Counted from the first letter of the stretch, positions 48,227-57,517 are shown. The stretch is 64,000 bases of DNA from Microbacterium sp. EST19A (GCF_019969685.1 NZ_JAHXYZ010000005.1:1-64000); one strand, 5' to 3'. Notes: generated by a model not told the origin, from the sequence alone. A program made the numbers and translations.

Positions 48227-48258
48227 GGTTACGGAATCGCGCCGCGTCGCGATAGTCG
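48227..48258 (+). promoter_or_regulatory. Flagellar sigma promoter upstream of flgB
   Basis: GGTTAC (48227-48232), 13-bp spacer, GTCGCGATAGTCG (48246-48258), shared with three other gaps in the locus. The CGAGC-ACGGATC-GCTCG hairpin starts 5 bp downstream, so it would lie at the very 5' end of the mRNA. Confidence 0.88.
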
Positions 48259-48262
48259 ACCA

Positions 48263-48279
48263 CGAGCACGGATCGCTCG
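48263..48279 (+). promoter_or_regulatory. GGA-loop hairpin in the flgB leader
   Basis: CGAGC-ACGGATC-GCTCG, 5-bp stem with loop ACGGATC. An identical hairpin stands at the same distance from the promoter in front of fliP (61524-61540). A second GGATCGG at 48292-48298 and the SD CGGAG further downstream are also shared with fliP. Confidence 0.7.
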
Positions 48280-48327
48280 ACGATTGGCCAAGGATCGGCT
48301 TCTCCATCAACCTCCCGGAGTGCCCTC

Positions 48328-48675
48328 GTGCTCGAGTCCGTCACCTCCTCCGCGCTGATCAGCGCGCTCGATGGTCTGGCGCTGCGTCAGCGTTCGATCG
48401 CCGACAACATCGCGAACATCAACACCCCCGGCTATCAGGCCAAGCGCGTGCAGTTCGAGGATGAGCTGCGACGAGCCGTCGACAGCGGATCCGGCACGGT
48501 CGCCGCGACCATCGAGCGGTCGCTGGAGCCCACCCGGCTGAACGGCAACAACGTCAATCTCGACACCGAGACCCTGTCGAACATCGACACGGTGCTGCGG
48601 TTCCAGTTCGCCAGCCAGGCCATCGGCGGCCAGGCGGCCTCGATCACCAAGGCGATCGGCCAGGCGTCCGCATGA
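48328..48675 (+). CDS. flgB: Flagellar basal-body rod protein FlgB
   Basis: 115 residues. Rod-protein signature ALDGLALRQRSIADNIANINTPGYQAKRVQFED (NIANINTPGYQAKRV visible). GTG at 48328, GGAG 7-8 nt upstream. First gene of the basal-body operon; 123 bp of leader upstream carry the promoter and hairpin. Stop overlaps the flgC start by 4 nt (ATGA). Confidence 0.94.
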   Translation: MLESVTSSALISALDGLALRQRSIADNIANINTPGYQAKRVQFEDELRRAVDSGSGTVAATIERSLEPTRLNGNNVNLDTETLSNIDTVLRFQFASQAIGGQAASITKAIGQASA

Positions 48676-49064
48676 CCTTCGACGCGATCGGCATCGCCGG
48701 CACCGGACTGAACGTGCACCGCAAGTGGCTCGACGCCCTGAGCGACAACATCGCCAACGTGAACACGGCGACGCCCGCGGGCGAAGAGGCGTTCCGTGAG
48801 AAGTTCGTGACCGTCAGGGCGGGAGCCGACGGTCAGGGCGTCTCCGTCGCCGGAGTGGTGGAGTCCGAAGCCGAGGCCAAGCTCGTCTACGACCCCGAGC
48901 ATCCTTATGCGAATGCCGACGGCTACGTGCAGTACCCGAACGTGGAGCTCGGCGACCAGATGAGCATGCTGATCCTCGCGCAGCGCGGCTACGAGGCGAA
49001 CGCCGCAGTCGTGGACCGCGCGAAGACCACCTACGAGGCCGCTCTGCAGATCGGACGCAACTGA
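48672..49064 (+). CDS. flgC: Flagellar basal-body rod protein FlgC
   Basis: 130 residues. FDAIGIAGTGLNVHRKWLDALSDNIANVNT carries the flagellar basal-body N-terminal motif (LDALSDNIANVNT visible), and the C-terminal VELGDQMSMLILAQRGYEANAAVV the matching helix. Overlaps flgB and fliE at both ends (fliE starts on the last base of its stop). Confidence 0.95.
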   Translation: MTFDAIGIAGTGLNVHRKWLDALSDNIANVNTATPAGEEAFREKFVTVRAGADGQGVSVAGVVESEAEAKLVYDPEHPYANADGYVQYPNVELGDQMSMLILAQRGYEANAAVVDRAKTTYEAALQIGRN

Positions 49065-49384
49065 TGTCCACCCCGATCGACGCCGTGTCCGCGGCCGGCG
49101 TGACCCCGCTCTCATCCCTCAGCTTCGAATCGGGCTCGGGCGCCGTCGGCTCCACGACCGGTGCCGGAGCGTTCGCGACCTCGCTCTCCGGTGCCGTGGA
49201 GAACCTCCAGCAGCTGCAGTCCACCTCGAACGATCTCGCGGTGCAGGCCGTCACCGGCGATCTGCAGGACATCCATCAGGCGATGATCGCCTCCGCGCGC
49301 GCCGGCGTCACCCTCGATCTCGTCGTCGCCGTGCGTGACCGCAGCGTCTCCGCGTTCAACGAGATCATGCGGATGCAGGCCTGA
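49064..49384 (+). CDS. fliE: Flagellar hook-basal body complex protein FliE
   Basis: 106 residues. Shows the C-terminal motif of FliE: AMIASARAGVTLDLVVAVRDRSVSAFNEIMRMQ (AGVTLDLVVAVRD, AFNEIMRMQ visible). Connects the MS ring to the rod. The first 40 residues are Ser/Thr/Ala rich and variable. Starts on the A of the flgC stop; 2 bp gap before fliF. Confidence 0.93.
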   Translation: MSTPIDAVSAAGVTPLSSLSFESGSGAVGSTTGAGAFATSLSGAVENLQQLQSTSNDLAVQAVTGDLQDIHQAMIASARAGVTLDLVVAVRDRSVSAFNEIMRMQA

Positions 49385-49386
49385 TC

Positions 49387-51027
49387 ATGCCGAAGGTGCT
49401 CACGACCTCGTTCGATCGGGTGAAACGGATCGTCTCGGGCTTCACGGTCGCCCAGCGCACGATCGCCATCATCGGGGTCGCATTGCTGGTGATGGGCGCG
49501 ATCGCGCTCGGCACATGGTTGACCAAGCCGCAGATGAGCCCGCTGTTCACCGGCCTCAGCGCGAGCGACGCCTCGGCTGTCGTCGAGCAGCTGAAGTCGG
49601 CCGGGGTCGGCTACGAGCTCACCGAGGGCGGCGCGACGATCCTGGTGCCCGACGATCAGGTGTATCCGCAGCGGCTCGCGGCGGCATCCGCCGGCCTTCC
49701 GGGCGACAGCAGCGAGGGCTACACGCTGCTCGACAAGATGGGCGTGACGGCGAGCGAGTTCCAGCAGTCGGTCACCTACAAGCGCGCGATCGAGGGGGAG
49801 CTCGCGAGCACGATCAGCGCGATGGACGGCATCTCCACGGCGTCCGTGCAGCTCGCGATCCCCGAGGAGAGCGTGTTCGTCTCGGAGCAGCAGAGCCCGA
49901 CCGCGTCGGTCTTCGTGAAGACGCGCAACGGCTCGACGCTCAGCGACGAGAAGATCGAGGCGATCATCCACCTCACGAGCGCGGCAGTGCCTGGCATGAC
50001 GCCCGAGGATGTGGCGGTCACCGATCAGAACGGCACGGTGCTCTCGGCGGTCGGCTCCGGCGTCGCCGGCAGCTCGTCGAAGCAGGCGACCGAGCACGAG
50101 GCGAGGGTCGCCGCATCGGTGAGCCGGATGCTGGAGACCATCGTCGGCCCAGGCAACGCCACGGTCACGGTCGCCGCGGACGTCGCGAACTCGACGTCCG
50201 AGCGGATGGATGAGACGTACTCGGCGCCGGAGGGCGATCTGAGCCCGAACGAGCAGACGAAGACCGAGACCTACACGGGCACCGGGGACGCCGGCACCGG
50301 GGTGCTGGGACCCGACAACATCGCCGTGCCGAACGGTGCGGACGGCGACGGCTCCTACGAGCTCGAGGAGACGTCGCGCAGCAACGCCGTGAACAAATCG
50401 ACCGAGAAGACGATCACGCCGGCCGGCGAGGTGACGCGCCAGACGGTCAGCATCGCGCTGAACCGCGGATCGGTGACCGGTGTGACCGCCGACCAGGTGG
50501 AGGCGCTCGTCGCATCCGCTGCCGGGATCGACCTCGAGCGCGGCGACACGATCGCCGTGGAGTTCGTCGAGTTCGCAGCAGGCGGAGCGACCGCGGCGCA
50601 GGCCGCGCTGCAGGCCGCCGAAGCCGAGCAGGCGGCGCAGTTCCAGCAGGAGCTGCTGCGGTCCGTGATCATCGGCGGATCGGTGCTGCTCGCGGTGATC
50701 ATCCTGGTGGTGTTCTTCTCGATCCGTCAGCGCATGAAGCGCCGCGTGCTCTACACGGACGAAGGGCCGATCGAGTATCTGTCCACGATGAGCGAGAACG
50801 AGGAGCAGAAGCTCAAGTCGCTCAAGGGCCTGAAGGACCGCGAGGCGATCACCGCGCCGCTGCTCCCGCAGATCGATCCGACGGCCGTCTTCGACATCGA
50901 GGAGGAGCCGCAGATGGACCAGGTGCTGGTGGAGCGCCGGCGTCGCGAGATCGACGACATCGCACGGCGCGAGCCGCGAGCCACGGCGACGGCCCTGGCC
51001 AGCATGATGGATGAGTCCACCGTATGA
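49387..51027 (+). CDS. fliF: Flagellar MS-ring protein FliF
   Basis: 546 residues, membrane segments at about 26-46 and 426-446. YscJ/FliF domains: MSPLFTGLSASDASAVVEQLKSAGVGYELTEGGATI (LSASDASAVVEQLKSAGV visible) and FQQSVTYKRAIEGELASTI; the C-terminal cytoplasmic part binds FliG. Starts 2 bp after fliE. The stop overlaps fliG by 4 nt. Confidence 0.96.
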   Translation: MPKVLTTSFDRVKRIVSGFTVAQRTIAIIGVALLVMGAIALGTWLTKPQMSPLFTGLSASDASAVVEQLKSAGVGYELTEGGATILVPDDQVYPQRLAAASAGLPGDSSEGYTLLDKMGVTASEFQQSVTYKRAIEGELASTISAMDGISTASVQLAIPEESVFVSEQQSPTASVFVKTRNGSTLSDEKIEAIIHLTSAAVPGMTPEDVAVTDQNGTVLSAVGSGVAGSSSKQATEHEARVAASVSRMLETIVGPGNATVTVAADVANSTSERMDETYSAPEGDLSPNEQTKTETYTGTGDAGTGVLGPDNIAVPNGADGDGSYELEETSRSNAVNKSTEKTITPAGEVTRQTVSIALNRGSVTGVTADQVEALVASAAGIDLERGDTIAVEFVEFAAGGATAAQAALQAAEAEQAAQFQQELLRSVIIGGSVLLAVIILVVFFSIRQRMKRRVLYTDEGPIEYLSTMSENEEQKLKSLKGLKDREAITAPLLPQIDPTAVFDIEEEPQMDQVLVERRRREIDDIARREPRATATALASMMDESTV

Positions 51028-52103
51028 GCGCGCAGATCGAATTCCCCGACACCAGGACTGATTCGGGGGAGCACGCCGTCACGACGGCATCGGAGGTCGC
51101 TGTCGTCGAGACGACGGGCCTGCGCCAGGCGGCCATCGTTCTCCTCAACATGGACCGCGAGGTCAGCGCCGAAGTGCTTCGCCACCTCGGGGAGGACCGG
51201 TCCGAGCTGCTCGCCGCCGAGCTCACCCAGCTCGGCGGCGTGGACCTCGCCTCGACCGCGCAGGCGCTCGGCGCGTTCGCGCGCATCGCGGCGGGCGGCT
51301 CCGTGCCGTCGCGCGGCGGGCAGGAGCTCGCGACCGGGCTGCTGGAGACCGCGTTCGGCCGGGAGAAGGCCGTGGGAATGGTCGGCCGCGTCATGTCGCA
51401 GGGTGTGGTGTCGTTCGACTTCCTCAATGCCGCAGACCCCGCTCAGCTCGCCACGATCCTGGAGGGCGAGCTGCCGACGACCGTCGCCGTGGTGCTCGCG
51501 AACCTACGGGCCGATCGCGCGGCGGCCGTGCTCACCGCGCTGCAGGACCCGTTGCGCACCGACGTCGCGCAGGCGATCGCGACCATGGGCACGGCGACGC
51601 AGGAAGCGATCTCGATCGTCGCCGACTCGCTGCGCTCTCGCACCGGTGTGTTCGCGATGCGCGACAACCACGAATCGATCGGCGGCGTGCAGCCGCTCGT
51701 CGAGATCATCAGCCGCTCCGACACCGCGCTCGAGAAGGCGCTGCTCGCCAGCCTGGAGGGGCGCGACCTCGCACTGGCGGAGGACATCCGCAGCCGCATG
51801 GTCACGTTCGCCGACATCACCCGCCTCGAGGACCGCGATACGCAGCGGGTGCTGCGCGGCATCGATCTGCGGGTGCTGGCGCTCGCGCTCAAGGGCGCGG
51901 ACGAGCAGGTCACCGCGAAGGTCACCGGCAACATGACCGAGCGCAACCAGGAGAACCTCGCCGAGGAGGCGCGGGTGCTCGGCTCGGTGCGCGTGCGGCA
52001 GGTCGACGAGGCACGTGCCGAGGTCGTGCGCATCATCCGCGAGCTCGAGGCCGCGGAGGAGATCACGATCTCCCGCGAGGATGAGGACGAGCTCATCGAA
52101 TGA
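51024..52103 (+). CDS. fliG: Flagellar motor switch protein FliG
   Basis: 359 residues. FliG_N (RQAAIVLLNMDREVSAEVLRHL), FliG_M (SFDFLNAADPAQLATILEGELP) and FliG_C (GGVQPLVEIISRSDTALEKALL, LVTFADITRLEDRDTQRVLR) are all present; the C-terminal charged helix region (RALAL.LKGADEQVTAKV) contacts MotA. A 30-residue N-terminal extension precedes the first domain. Stop overlaps fliH start. Confidence 0.96.
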   Translation: MSAQIEFPDTRTDSGEHAVTTASEVAVVETTGLRQAAIVLLNMDREVSAEVLRHLGEDRSELLAAELTQLGGVDLASTAQALGAFARIAAGGSVPSRGGQELATGLLETAFGREKAVGMVGRVMSQGVVSFDFLNAADPAQLATILEGELPTTVAVVLANLRADRAAAVLTALQDPLRTDVAQAIATMGTATQEAISIVADSLRSRTGVFAMRDNHESIGGVQPLVEIISRSDTALEKALLASLEGRDLALAEDIRSRMVTFADITRLEDRDTQRVLRGIDLRVLALALKGADEQVTAKVTGNMTERNQENLAEEARVLGSVRVRQVDEARAEVVRIIRELEAAEEITISREDEDELIE

Positions 52104-52777
52104 CCCCCTCCGATACCCCCTTCACCGCATCCGCCTTCACCGACACCTCGTTCACACCGCTGACGGCGCCGCGAGTGGGCGAGATCCCGATCGACCTCCG
52201 CGCGGAAGCCGACAGGGCGCGCACGCGCGGGTATGCGGAGGGCTTCGCAGAAGGACGCCGGATCGCGCTCGACGAGGGGCGGATGCAGCAGGCCGCAGAA
52301 GAGTCTCGGATGCAGCGGCAGCGCGCGGAGTATCTCGCGCAGCGCGGCTCGGTCCTGAGCGCCGTTCGTGCGTCCTCCGATGCGCTCGATCAGCGCGTCG
52401 CGGAGCTGAGCGCGGTCGCCTCCGACCGGATCGAAGAGCTCGCGCTCGAGCTCGCGACAGCGATCCTGGGCGTCGAGGTCTCGGACTCCGCCCGGTCGGC
52501 GTCGCACGCGCTGCGTCGCGCGCTCGCGGAGATGCCTGTCGAGCGGTGGACGCGGGTCGCGTTCAGCCCGCAGGACGGTGCGATCCTCCGTGAGGACGAG
52601 GATGCCGTGGCGACCCTGCAGGGCATTCAGGTCGTGGAATCGGCATCCGTCGACGCGGGTGGGGCGATCGTCGAGGTCGAGGATGGCGCCGTCGACACCC
52701 GTATCGTGCAGGCGCTCGCTCGGGCGGCCGTGGCACTCCGGGGCGACGGCGATCAGCAGCCCGAGGTGCTCGCATGA
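52100..52777 (+). CDS. fliH: Flagellar export ATPase regulator FliH
   Basis: 225 residues. Middle AEADRARTRGYAEGFAEGRRIALDEG has the G-rich helical repeats of FliH/YscL, and the C-terminal LALELATAILGVEVSDSARSASHALRRALAEM (ELATAILGVEVSDSA visible) matches. It holds the FliI ATPase in an inactive or docked state at the export gate. Overlaps fliG and fliI by 4 nt each. Confidence 0.85.
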   Translation: MTPSDTPFTASAFTDTSFTPLTAPRVGEIPIDLRAEADRARTRGYAEGFAEGRRIALDEGRMQQAAEESRMQRQRAEYLAQRGSVLSAVRASSDALDQRVAELSAVASDRIEELALELATAILGVEVSDSARSASHALRRALAEMPVERWTRVAFSPQDGAILREDEDAVATLQGIQVVESASVDAGGAIVEVEDGAVDTRIVQALARAAVALRGDGDQQPEVLA

Positions 52778-54102
52778 CCGTCGCGACGGCATCGTGGCGC
52801 CGCGCGGTCGACGCCGCGCGCCCAGAGCGCTCCGGCACGGTGAAAGCCGTGCTCGGCCTCGGTGCGGAGGTGATCGGCATCGACGCGGCCGTGGGCGACC
52901 GGGTGCGGATCGAGATGGCGGACGGCCGTCCGGTCGACGCGGAGGTCGTCGCTGTCGACGGCGCAGCGGCGCGGTGCATGCCGCTCGGGCCGCTCGACGG
53001 GATCACCGCCCGTGCCAAGGTGCTCCACACGGGTGCCCGCGTGCAGGTGCCGACCGGGCGGTCGCTGCTCGGACGCGTGCTCGACGGGCTCGGTCGGCCG
53101 ATCGACGGCAAGGGGCCGCTCGAACGCGGTGTCGACTTCGTCTCGCTCGATCACGACGCCCCGAGCATCCTCCACCGGCAGCGCATCGACACTCAGCTCG
53201 CCCTGGGCGTTCGCGTGCTCGACACCATGACGCCGGTCGGCACCGGCCAGCGTCTCGGTCTGTTCGCCGGATCCGGCGTCGGGAAGTCGTCGCTCATGTC
53301 GATGATCGCTCGCGGCTCGACCGCCGACATCACCGTGATCGCCCTGGTGGGGGAGCGAGGCCGCGAGGTGCGTGAGTTCATCGAGGACGACCTCGGTCCG
53401 GAGGGTCTGGCGCGCTCGGTCGTGGTGGTGGCCACCTCCGACCAGCCGGCGATGGTGCGCATGCGGTCCGCATTCGTCGCCACGCGCATCGCCGAGCGGT
53501 TCCGTCAGGACGGTGCGGACGTCATGCTCATGATGGACTCGCTGACCCGTGTCGCTATGGCCCAGCGCGAGATCGGACTCAGCGCGGGGGAGCCGCCGGC
53601 GACTCGCGGATATCCGCCGTCGACCTTCTCGGTGCTGGCGCGGCTCCTGGAGCGCGCAGGAACCGGGCCGGTCGGATCCGTCACCGGCCTGTACACCGTG
53701 CTCGTCGACGGTGACGATCACAACGAGCCGATCGCGGATGCTGCCCGCGGCATCCTCGACGGGCACGTCGTGCTGGACCGCGCTCTGGCGGTTCGCGGCC
53801 ATTTCCCGGCCGTCGACGTCTTGGGGTCCATCTCGCGCGTCGTCTCGAAGATCACCACGGCGGAGCAACGCGCACACGCGGTGACGCTGCGCAGCGTGCT
53901 CGCCGCGCGGCGCAGCGCGAACGACCTGATCGACATCGGCGCCTACCGTGCCGGCGCGAACCCGCTCGTCGACGCGGCCATCGCTCATGAGGACGCGATC
54001 TCCGGCTTCCTCACACAGGGGATGGACGATTCCACGAGCGCTGCCGAATCCTGGCGGCTTCTCGCCGCCCTCACCACCGAGTTCGGAGGACTGACGCCAT
54101 GA
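52774..54102 (+). CDS. fliI: Flagellum-specific export ATPase FliI
   Basis: 442 residues. F1-beta-like ATPase of the type III export apparatus. P-loop GSGVGKS in LFAGSGVGKSSLMSM around 162-172, the GERGREVREFIE motif, the Walker B region MLMMDSLTRVAMAQREIGLS and the SxxGEPPxTRGYPPS signature. No N-terminal extension. Overlaps fliH and fliJ. Confidence 0.97.
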   Translation: MTVATASWRRAVDAARPERSGTVKAVLGLGAEVIGIDAAVGDRVRIEMADGRPVDAEVVAVDGAAARCMPLGPLDGITARAKVLHTGARVQVPTGRSLLGRVLDGLGRPIDGKGPLERGVDFVSLDHDAPSILHRQRIDTQLALGVRVLDTMTPVGTGQRLGLFAGSGVGKSSLMSMIARGSTADITVIALVGERGREVREFIEDDLGPEGLARSVVVVATSDQPAMVRMRSAFVATRIAERFRQDGADVMLMMDSLTRVAMAQREIGLSAGEPPATRGYPPSTFSVLARLLERAGTGPVGSVTGLYTVLVDGDDHNEPIADAARGILDGHVVLDRALAVRGHFPAVDVLGSISRVVSKITTAEQRAHAVTLRSVLAARRSANDLIDIGAYRAGANPLVDAAIAHEDAISGFLTQGMDDSTSAAESWRLLAALTTEFGGLTP

Positions 54103-54521
54103 CATTCTCCCTGGCGGGACTCCTGCGTGTCCGCGACGCGCAGGAGCGGGTCGCCGCAGAACAGCTGTCGCGCACGACATCCGCTCGCCTGCAGGCCGAG
54201 GCCGCAGAGCATGGCGCCGTCGTGAGCCTGTCCGAGATCAGCGCGCAGGTGGACGACGCGCCGACGATGCTGGCGATGGCGGCAGCCCGGGCGGCCGGTC
54301 GTAGCGCGCTCAGCGATCTGCAGACGCTCGCCGAGCTGCGACGCGCGGAGGAGGCCGAAGCCAAAGCCTCGCACGTCGAGGCTCGCCGAGAGCTCAAAGG
54401 GCTCGAGCGACTGGAGGGCGCGCATCGCGTCGACAGCATCCGCGCGCAGCAGCATGCCGAGCAGGTGGCGCTGGACGAGATCGCGGTCGTGCGCAGTCTC
54501 CGAGAGGAGCGGACGGCATGA
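54099..54521 (+). CDS. fliJ: Flagellar export protein FliJ
   Basis: 140 residues, long antiparallel coiled coil throughout (FSLAGLLRVRDAQERVAAEQLSR, then LAELRRAEEAEAKASHVEARREL). FliJ helps FliI and FlhA pass substrates. Sequence homology is weak, as is usual for FliJ; the position after fliI and the helical profile decide it. Stop overlaps fliK start. Confidence 0.85.
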   Translation: MTFSLAGLLRVRDAQERVAAEQLSRTTSARLQAEAAEHGAVVSLSEISAQVDDAPTMLAMAAARAAGRSALSDLQTLAELRRAEEAEAKASHVEARRELKGLERLEGAHRVDSIRAQQHAEQVALDEIAVVRSLREERTA

Positions 54522-55789
54522 GCGCCGTGTCGACGGCGAACGCCACGGTCGCTCCGGGGCTTGCGGCTCTGCTCGGCGGCGCGCCCGAGGGGAACGGCCT
54601 CGGCGGCTCGGCCGGGAAGGCACCGTCGTCGTTCGGCGTCGCTTTCGCGTTGGCCGAGCGGATGCTCGATGCCGACGTCGGGGCGACGATGCCCACGGAT
54701 GCTGAGACCGTCGCACCGAGTGCGGTCACCGTTCCCGCTGAAGGCCCCGACGCGAAGGCTTCGATCGACGTGGAGGGCGAAGGACACGCGGCACCGGATG
54801 CCGGGCTGTCGGCAGCGATCGCGATGCTCTCAGCGCCGCCGGTCGCGCCGCAAGCCGAACCGGCGCCGCATCTCGTCGCCGGTGACGAGGCGATCCCTGA
54901 GGATGCGCAGGCGGCCTCGGCCCCGCGCGCTGCGCAGGCCACGGACGTGTCGCAGATGACGGATGCCGATGCATCGGTGATTCCGGTCGCGTCCGTGAGC
55001 ATGTCGAATGTCCGAGCGAGCGACCCCCCGACGGTCCTCGCTCCTCCCGCCGTTGCTGCGACTCCGAGCGCAGCGCCCGACGCTCCTGTCGCTCGCGCTG
55101 AGCCCATGCCTGTGTCGGCGCAAGCGCTGAGCGCGACCGCAGCCTCCGGTGCGCTCCCCGTCATTCCCGCGGCGACACCTGTCCCGAAGGACGGCAGCAC
55201 TCATCCGGATCAGCCGGTGCCCCCGACGTCGGCGGCATCGACATCTGCATCCGCACCCGCCGTGTCGGTCTCGCCGGCCAGCACGCCCGTCGTCGCCGCC
55301 CCGGATGCCGCAGCCGCGGTGCCGCGCGCGGTCGCAGCCCAGGTCGCGCCGGTCGTCCTGAGCATCGTCCAACGTCCGGTCGGCAGCCACCAGCTCACGA
55401 TGACCGTGAACCCCGACACCCTCGGCCCAGTCACCGTTCGAGCGCACATCAGCACGGGCGGCGAGGTGCGGGTCGAACTCCTCGGCGCGACCGACGCCGG
55501 ACGTGAGGCGCTGCGGACCATCGTCACGGATCTGCGACGCGACCTCGCCGCGGTCATGCCGCACGCGAGCCTGACGCTCGGGTCGAGCGCGTCCGCCGAT
55601 GCGGGCAACCCCGATCGCGGCGCACAGCCCGGCAGTGGAGGTGCGGCCGGTGAGCACGCACCCGGCGAGCGCGGCCGCGCGGCCGCCGACGGGCGCGCCT
55701 CTGCCGAGAGCAGGGCCGGCGGCATCCCCAGCATCCTTCCGATCACGACCCGCGCCGTCTCCGGCGAGGGCCTCGACATCTTCGCCTGA
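54518..55789 (+). CDS. fliK: Flagellar hook-length control protein FliK
   Basis: 423 residues. Long Ala/Pro/Ser-rich disordered N-terminal two-thirds as expected for the molecular ruler, and a C-terminal Flg_hook domain (about 285-360): VVLSIVQRPVGSHQLTMTVNPDTLGPVTVRAHIS (SHQLTMTVNPDTLGPV visible) and HASLTLGSSAS. Followed 13 bp later by flgD. Confidence 0.9.
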   Translation: MSAVSTANATVAPGLAALLGGAPEGNGLGGSAGKAPSSFGVAFALAERMLDADVGATMPTDAETVAPSAVTVPAEGPDAKASIDVEGEGHAAPDAGLSAAIAMLSAPPVAPQAEPAPHLVAGDEAIPEDAQAASAPRAAQATDVSQMTDADASVIPVASVSMSNVRASDPPTVLAPPAVAATPSAAPDAPVARAEPMPVSAQALSATAASGALPVIPAATPVPKDGSTHPDQPVPPTSAASTSASAPAVSVSPASTPVVAAPDAAAAVPRAVAAQVAPVVLSIVQRPVGSHQLTMTVNPDTLGPVTVRAHISTGGEVRVELLGATDAGREALRTIVTDLRRDLAAVMPHASLTLGSSASADAGNPDRGAQPGSGGAAGEHAPGERGRAAADGRASAESRAGGIPSILPITTRAVSGEGLDIFA

Positions 55790-55802
55790 GAGAGGACACA
55801 CC

Positions 55803-56252
55803 ATGACCGTCGATGCCGTGAGCGCCCCGAGCTCGATCCACACCGGAAGCACCACCGACCCCGCCGCACGCAAACAGGTGTTGGACGGCGAGGTCTTCCT
55901 CAAGCTGCTGGTCACACAGCTGACGCATCAGGATCCTTCGAGCCCGATGGACACGAACGAGATGATCTCCCAGACCACCCAACTGGCGATGATGGAGCAG
56001 CTGACGACGCTGGCGGACAACGGCACGGAGGCGTTCGCCCTGAGCATGCGCCAGGCGGCCACCGCGCTGATCGGCCAGGAGGCGAGCTACAAGGATGCCG
56101 ATGGCAAGGCGGTCACCGGCATCGTCACGAAGGTGTCGTTCGACGGCCCCATCCCGCAGGTGACCATCGGCGACAAGACCGTCGCCCTGGATGCCATCAC
56201 CGGCATCACCTCGAAGTCCACCCCTGCCGCGAGCGATCCCGCCGCAGCCTGA
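55803..56252 (+). CDS. flgD: Hook capping protein FlgD
   Basis: 149 residues, short form that has only the FlgD N-terminal and core region. Seen: DGEVFLKLLVTQLTHQDPSSPMDTNEMISQTTQLAMMEQL (LVTQLTHQDPSSPMDTN visible). The Tudor/Fn3 C-terminal part of larger FlgD proteins is missing, although the tail VTKVSFDGPIPQVTIGDKTVAL keeps the conserved strand. ATG at 55803 after GAGAGGACA. Confidence 0.93.
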   Translation: MTVDAVSAPSSIHTGSTTDPAARKQVLDGEVFLKLLVTQLTHQDPSSPMDTNEMISQTTQLAMMEQLTTLADNGTEAFALSMRQAATALIGQEASYKDADGKAVTGIVTKVSFDGPIPQVTIGDKTVALDAITGITSKSTPAASDPAAA

Positions 56253-56281
56253 TCCCCCTCACCCAGGAAGAGAGAATCCCC

Positions 56282-57448
56282 ATGCTTCGCTCGCTCTACT
56301 CCGGCATCTCCGGCCTCCGCTCGCACCAGACCATGCTCGACGTCACCGGCAACAACATCGCCAACGTCAACACCGCGGGCTTCAAGGGCTCGTCAGTCGT
56401 GTTCCAGGACTCGCTGTCGCAGCTGATCGGCAACCCCGGCATCCCCGACGATCAGGTCGGCGGACGCAACCCCGCCCAGGTGGGACTCGGCGTGCAGGTC
56501 GCCGGCGTCCGCACGAACTTCGCACAGGGGTCGGCTCAGGCGACCGGCCGAGGCGGCGACCTGATGATCTCGGGTGACGGCTTCTTCGCGGTGCGCGCCG
56601 GCGGCGAGACGCTGTACACGCGTGCCGGCGGCTTCTCGTTCGACCCGACCGGCAAGATGGTCACCGCCGACGGCGCGATCGTGCAGGGCTGGTCCGCGCA
56701 GGACGGCGTCGTGAACACGGGGCAGGGCATCGGGAACATCGTGCTGCCCCTCGACGCGGTCTCTCCGGCCCGTGCCACGACCGGCGCCACCGTCACCGGC
56801 AACCTGCCGTCGACCGCGGCGGTCGGCGACGAGCTCGTGCGGGACGTGACCGTGTTCGACGCGCAGGGCACCCCCACCACCCTGAGCCTGACCTTCACGA
56901 AGACGGCGACCGGGTGGGACGTCACCGAGCCGGCGAGCGGCGCCAGCGGAGCGCTCACGTTCACCGACGGCAAGCAGACCGGTGCGGGTCTCAGCCTGGC
57001 GGCCGGCGGGGTCACCGTCGACCTCACCGCCGTCACCGGATACGCGAGCCTGTCGACGGTCGCGGTCACCGAACAGAACGGCGCAGCCGCAGGAACGCTC
57101 AAGTCGTACAGCATCACGGGCGACGGCTCGATCGTCGGCACGTTCAGCAACGGCGCGACGCAGACGCTCGGGAAGATCGCGATGGCGACCTTCGCGAACC
57201 CCGAGGGCTTGGAGAAGGCCGGCGGCACGGCATACCGCGTGTCGGTCAACTCCGGAGGCGCGCGGATCGGGGAAGCCGGGCAGGCCGGATTCGGCGGTCT
57301 CGTCTCCGGCGCACTCGAGATGAGCAACGTCGATCTGTCTCAGGAGTTCACCAACCTGATCGTCGCGCAGCGCGGCTTCCAGGCCAACGCGCGCATCATC
57401 ACCACGAGCGACGAGGTGTTGCAGGAGCTCACCCAGCTCAAGCGCTGA
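56282..57448 (+). CDS. flgE: Flagellar hook protein FlgE
   Basis: 388 residues. Basal-body rod N-terminal motif MLRSLYSGISGLRSHQTMLDVTGNNIANVNTAGFK (LDVTGNNIANVNTAGF visible) and C-terminal SNVDLSQEFTNLIVAQRGFQANARIITTSDEVLQEL (LSQEFTNLIVAQRGFQANA visible). Middle domain DLMISGDGFFAV shows hook-type SGDGFF. Followed by a 122-bp gap with promoter and inverted repeat. Confidence 0.96.
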   Translation: MLRSLYSGISGLRSHQTMLDVTGNNIANVNTAGFKGSSVVFQDSLSQLIGNPGIPDDQVGGRNPAQVGLGVQVAGVRTNFAQGSAQATGRGGDLMISGDGFFAVRAGGETLYTRAGGFSFDPTGKMVTADGAIVQGWSAQDGVVNTGQGIGNIVLPLDAVSPARATTGATVTGNLPSTAAVGDELVRDVTVFDAQGTPTTLSLTFTKTATGWDVTEPASGASGALTFTDGKQTGAGLSLAAGGVTVDLTAVTGYASLSTVAVTEQNGAAAGTLKSYSITGDGSIVGTFSNGATQTLGKIAMATFANPEGLEKAGGTAYRVSVNSGGARIGEAGQAGFGGLVSGALEMSNVDLSQEFTNLIVAQRGFQANARIITTSDEVLQELTQLKR

Positions 57449-57483
57449 CGCACCGCTCGCACCCGAGCGGAATCCTCGCCGAA

Positions 57484-57517
57484 CGCGGCCCGTCCTGGTT
57501 ACCCGGGGCGGGCCGCG
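57484..57517. promoter_or_regulatory. Perfect inverted repeat overlapping the flbD promoter -35
   Basis: CGCGGCCCG (57484-57492) and CGGGCCGCG (57509-57517), 9-bp arms, 16-bp centre. The centre contains GGTTAC of the promoter, and the right arm ends on the first base of GTCGCGATAGTCG. It could stop the flgE transcript and/or be bound by a regulator at this promoter only; the other three copies of the promoter lack it. Confidence 0.6.
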
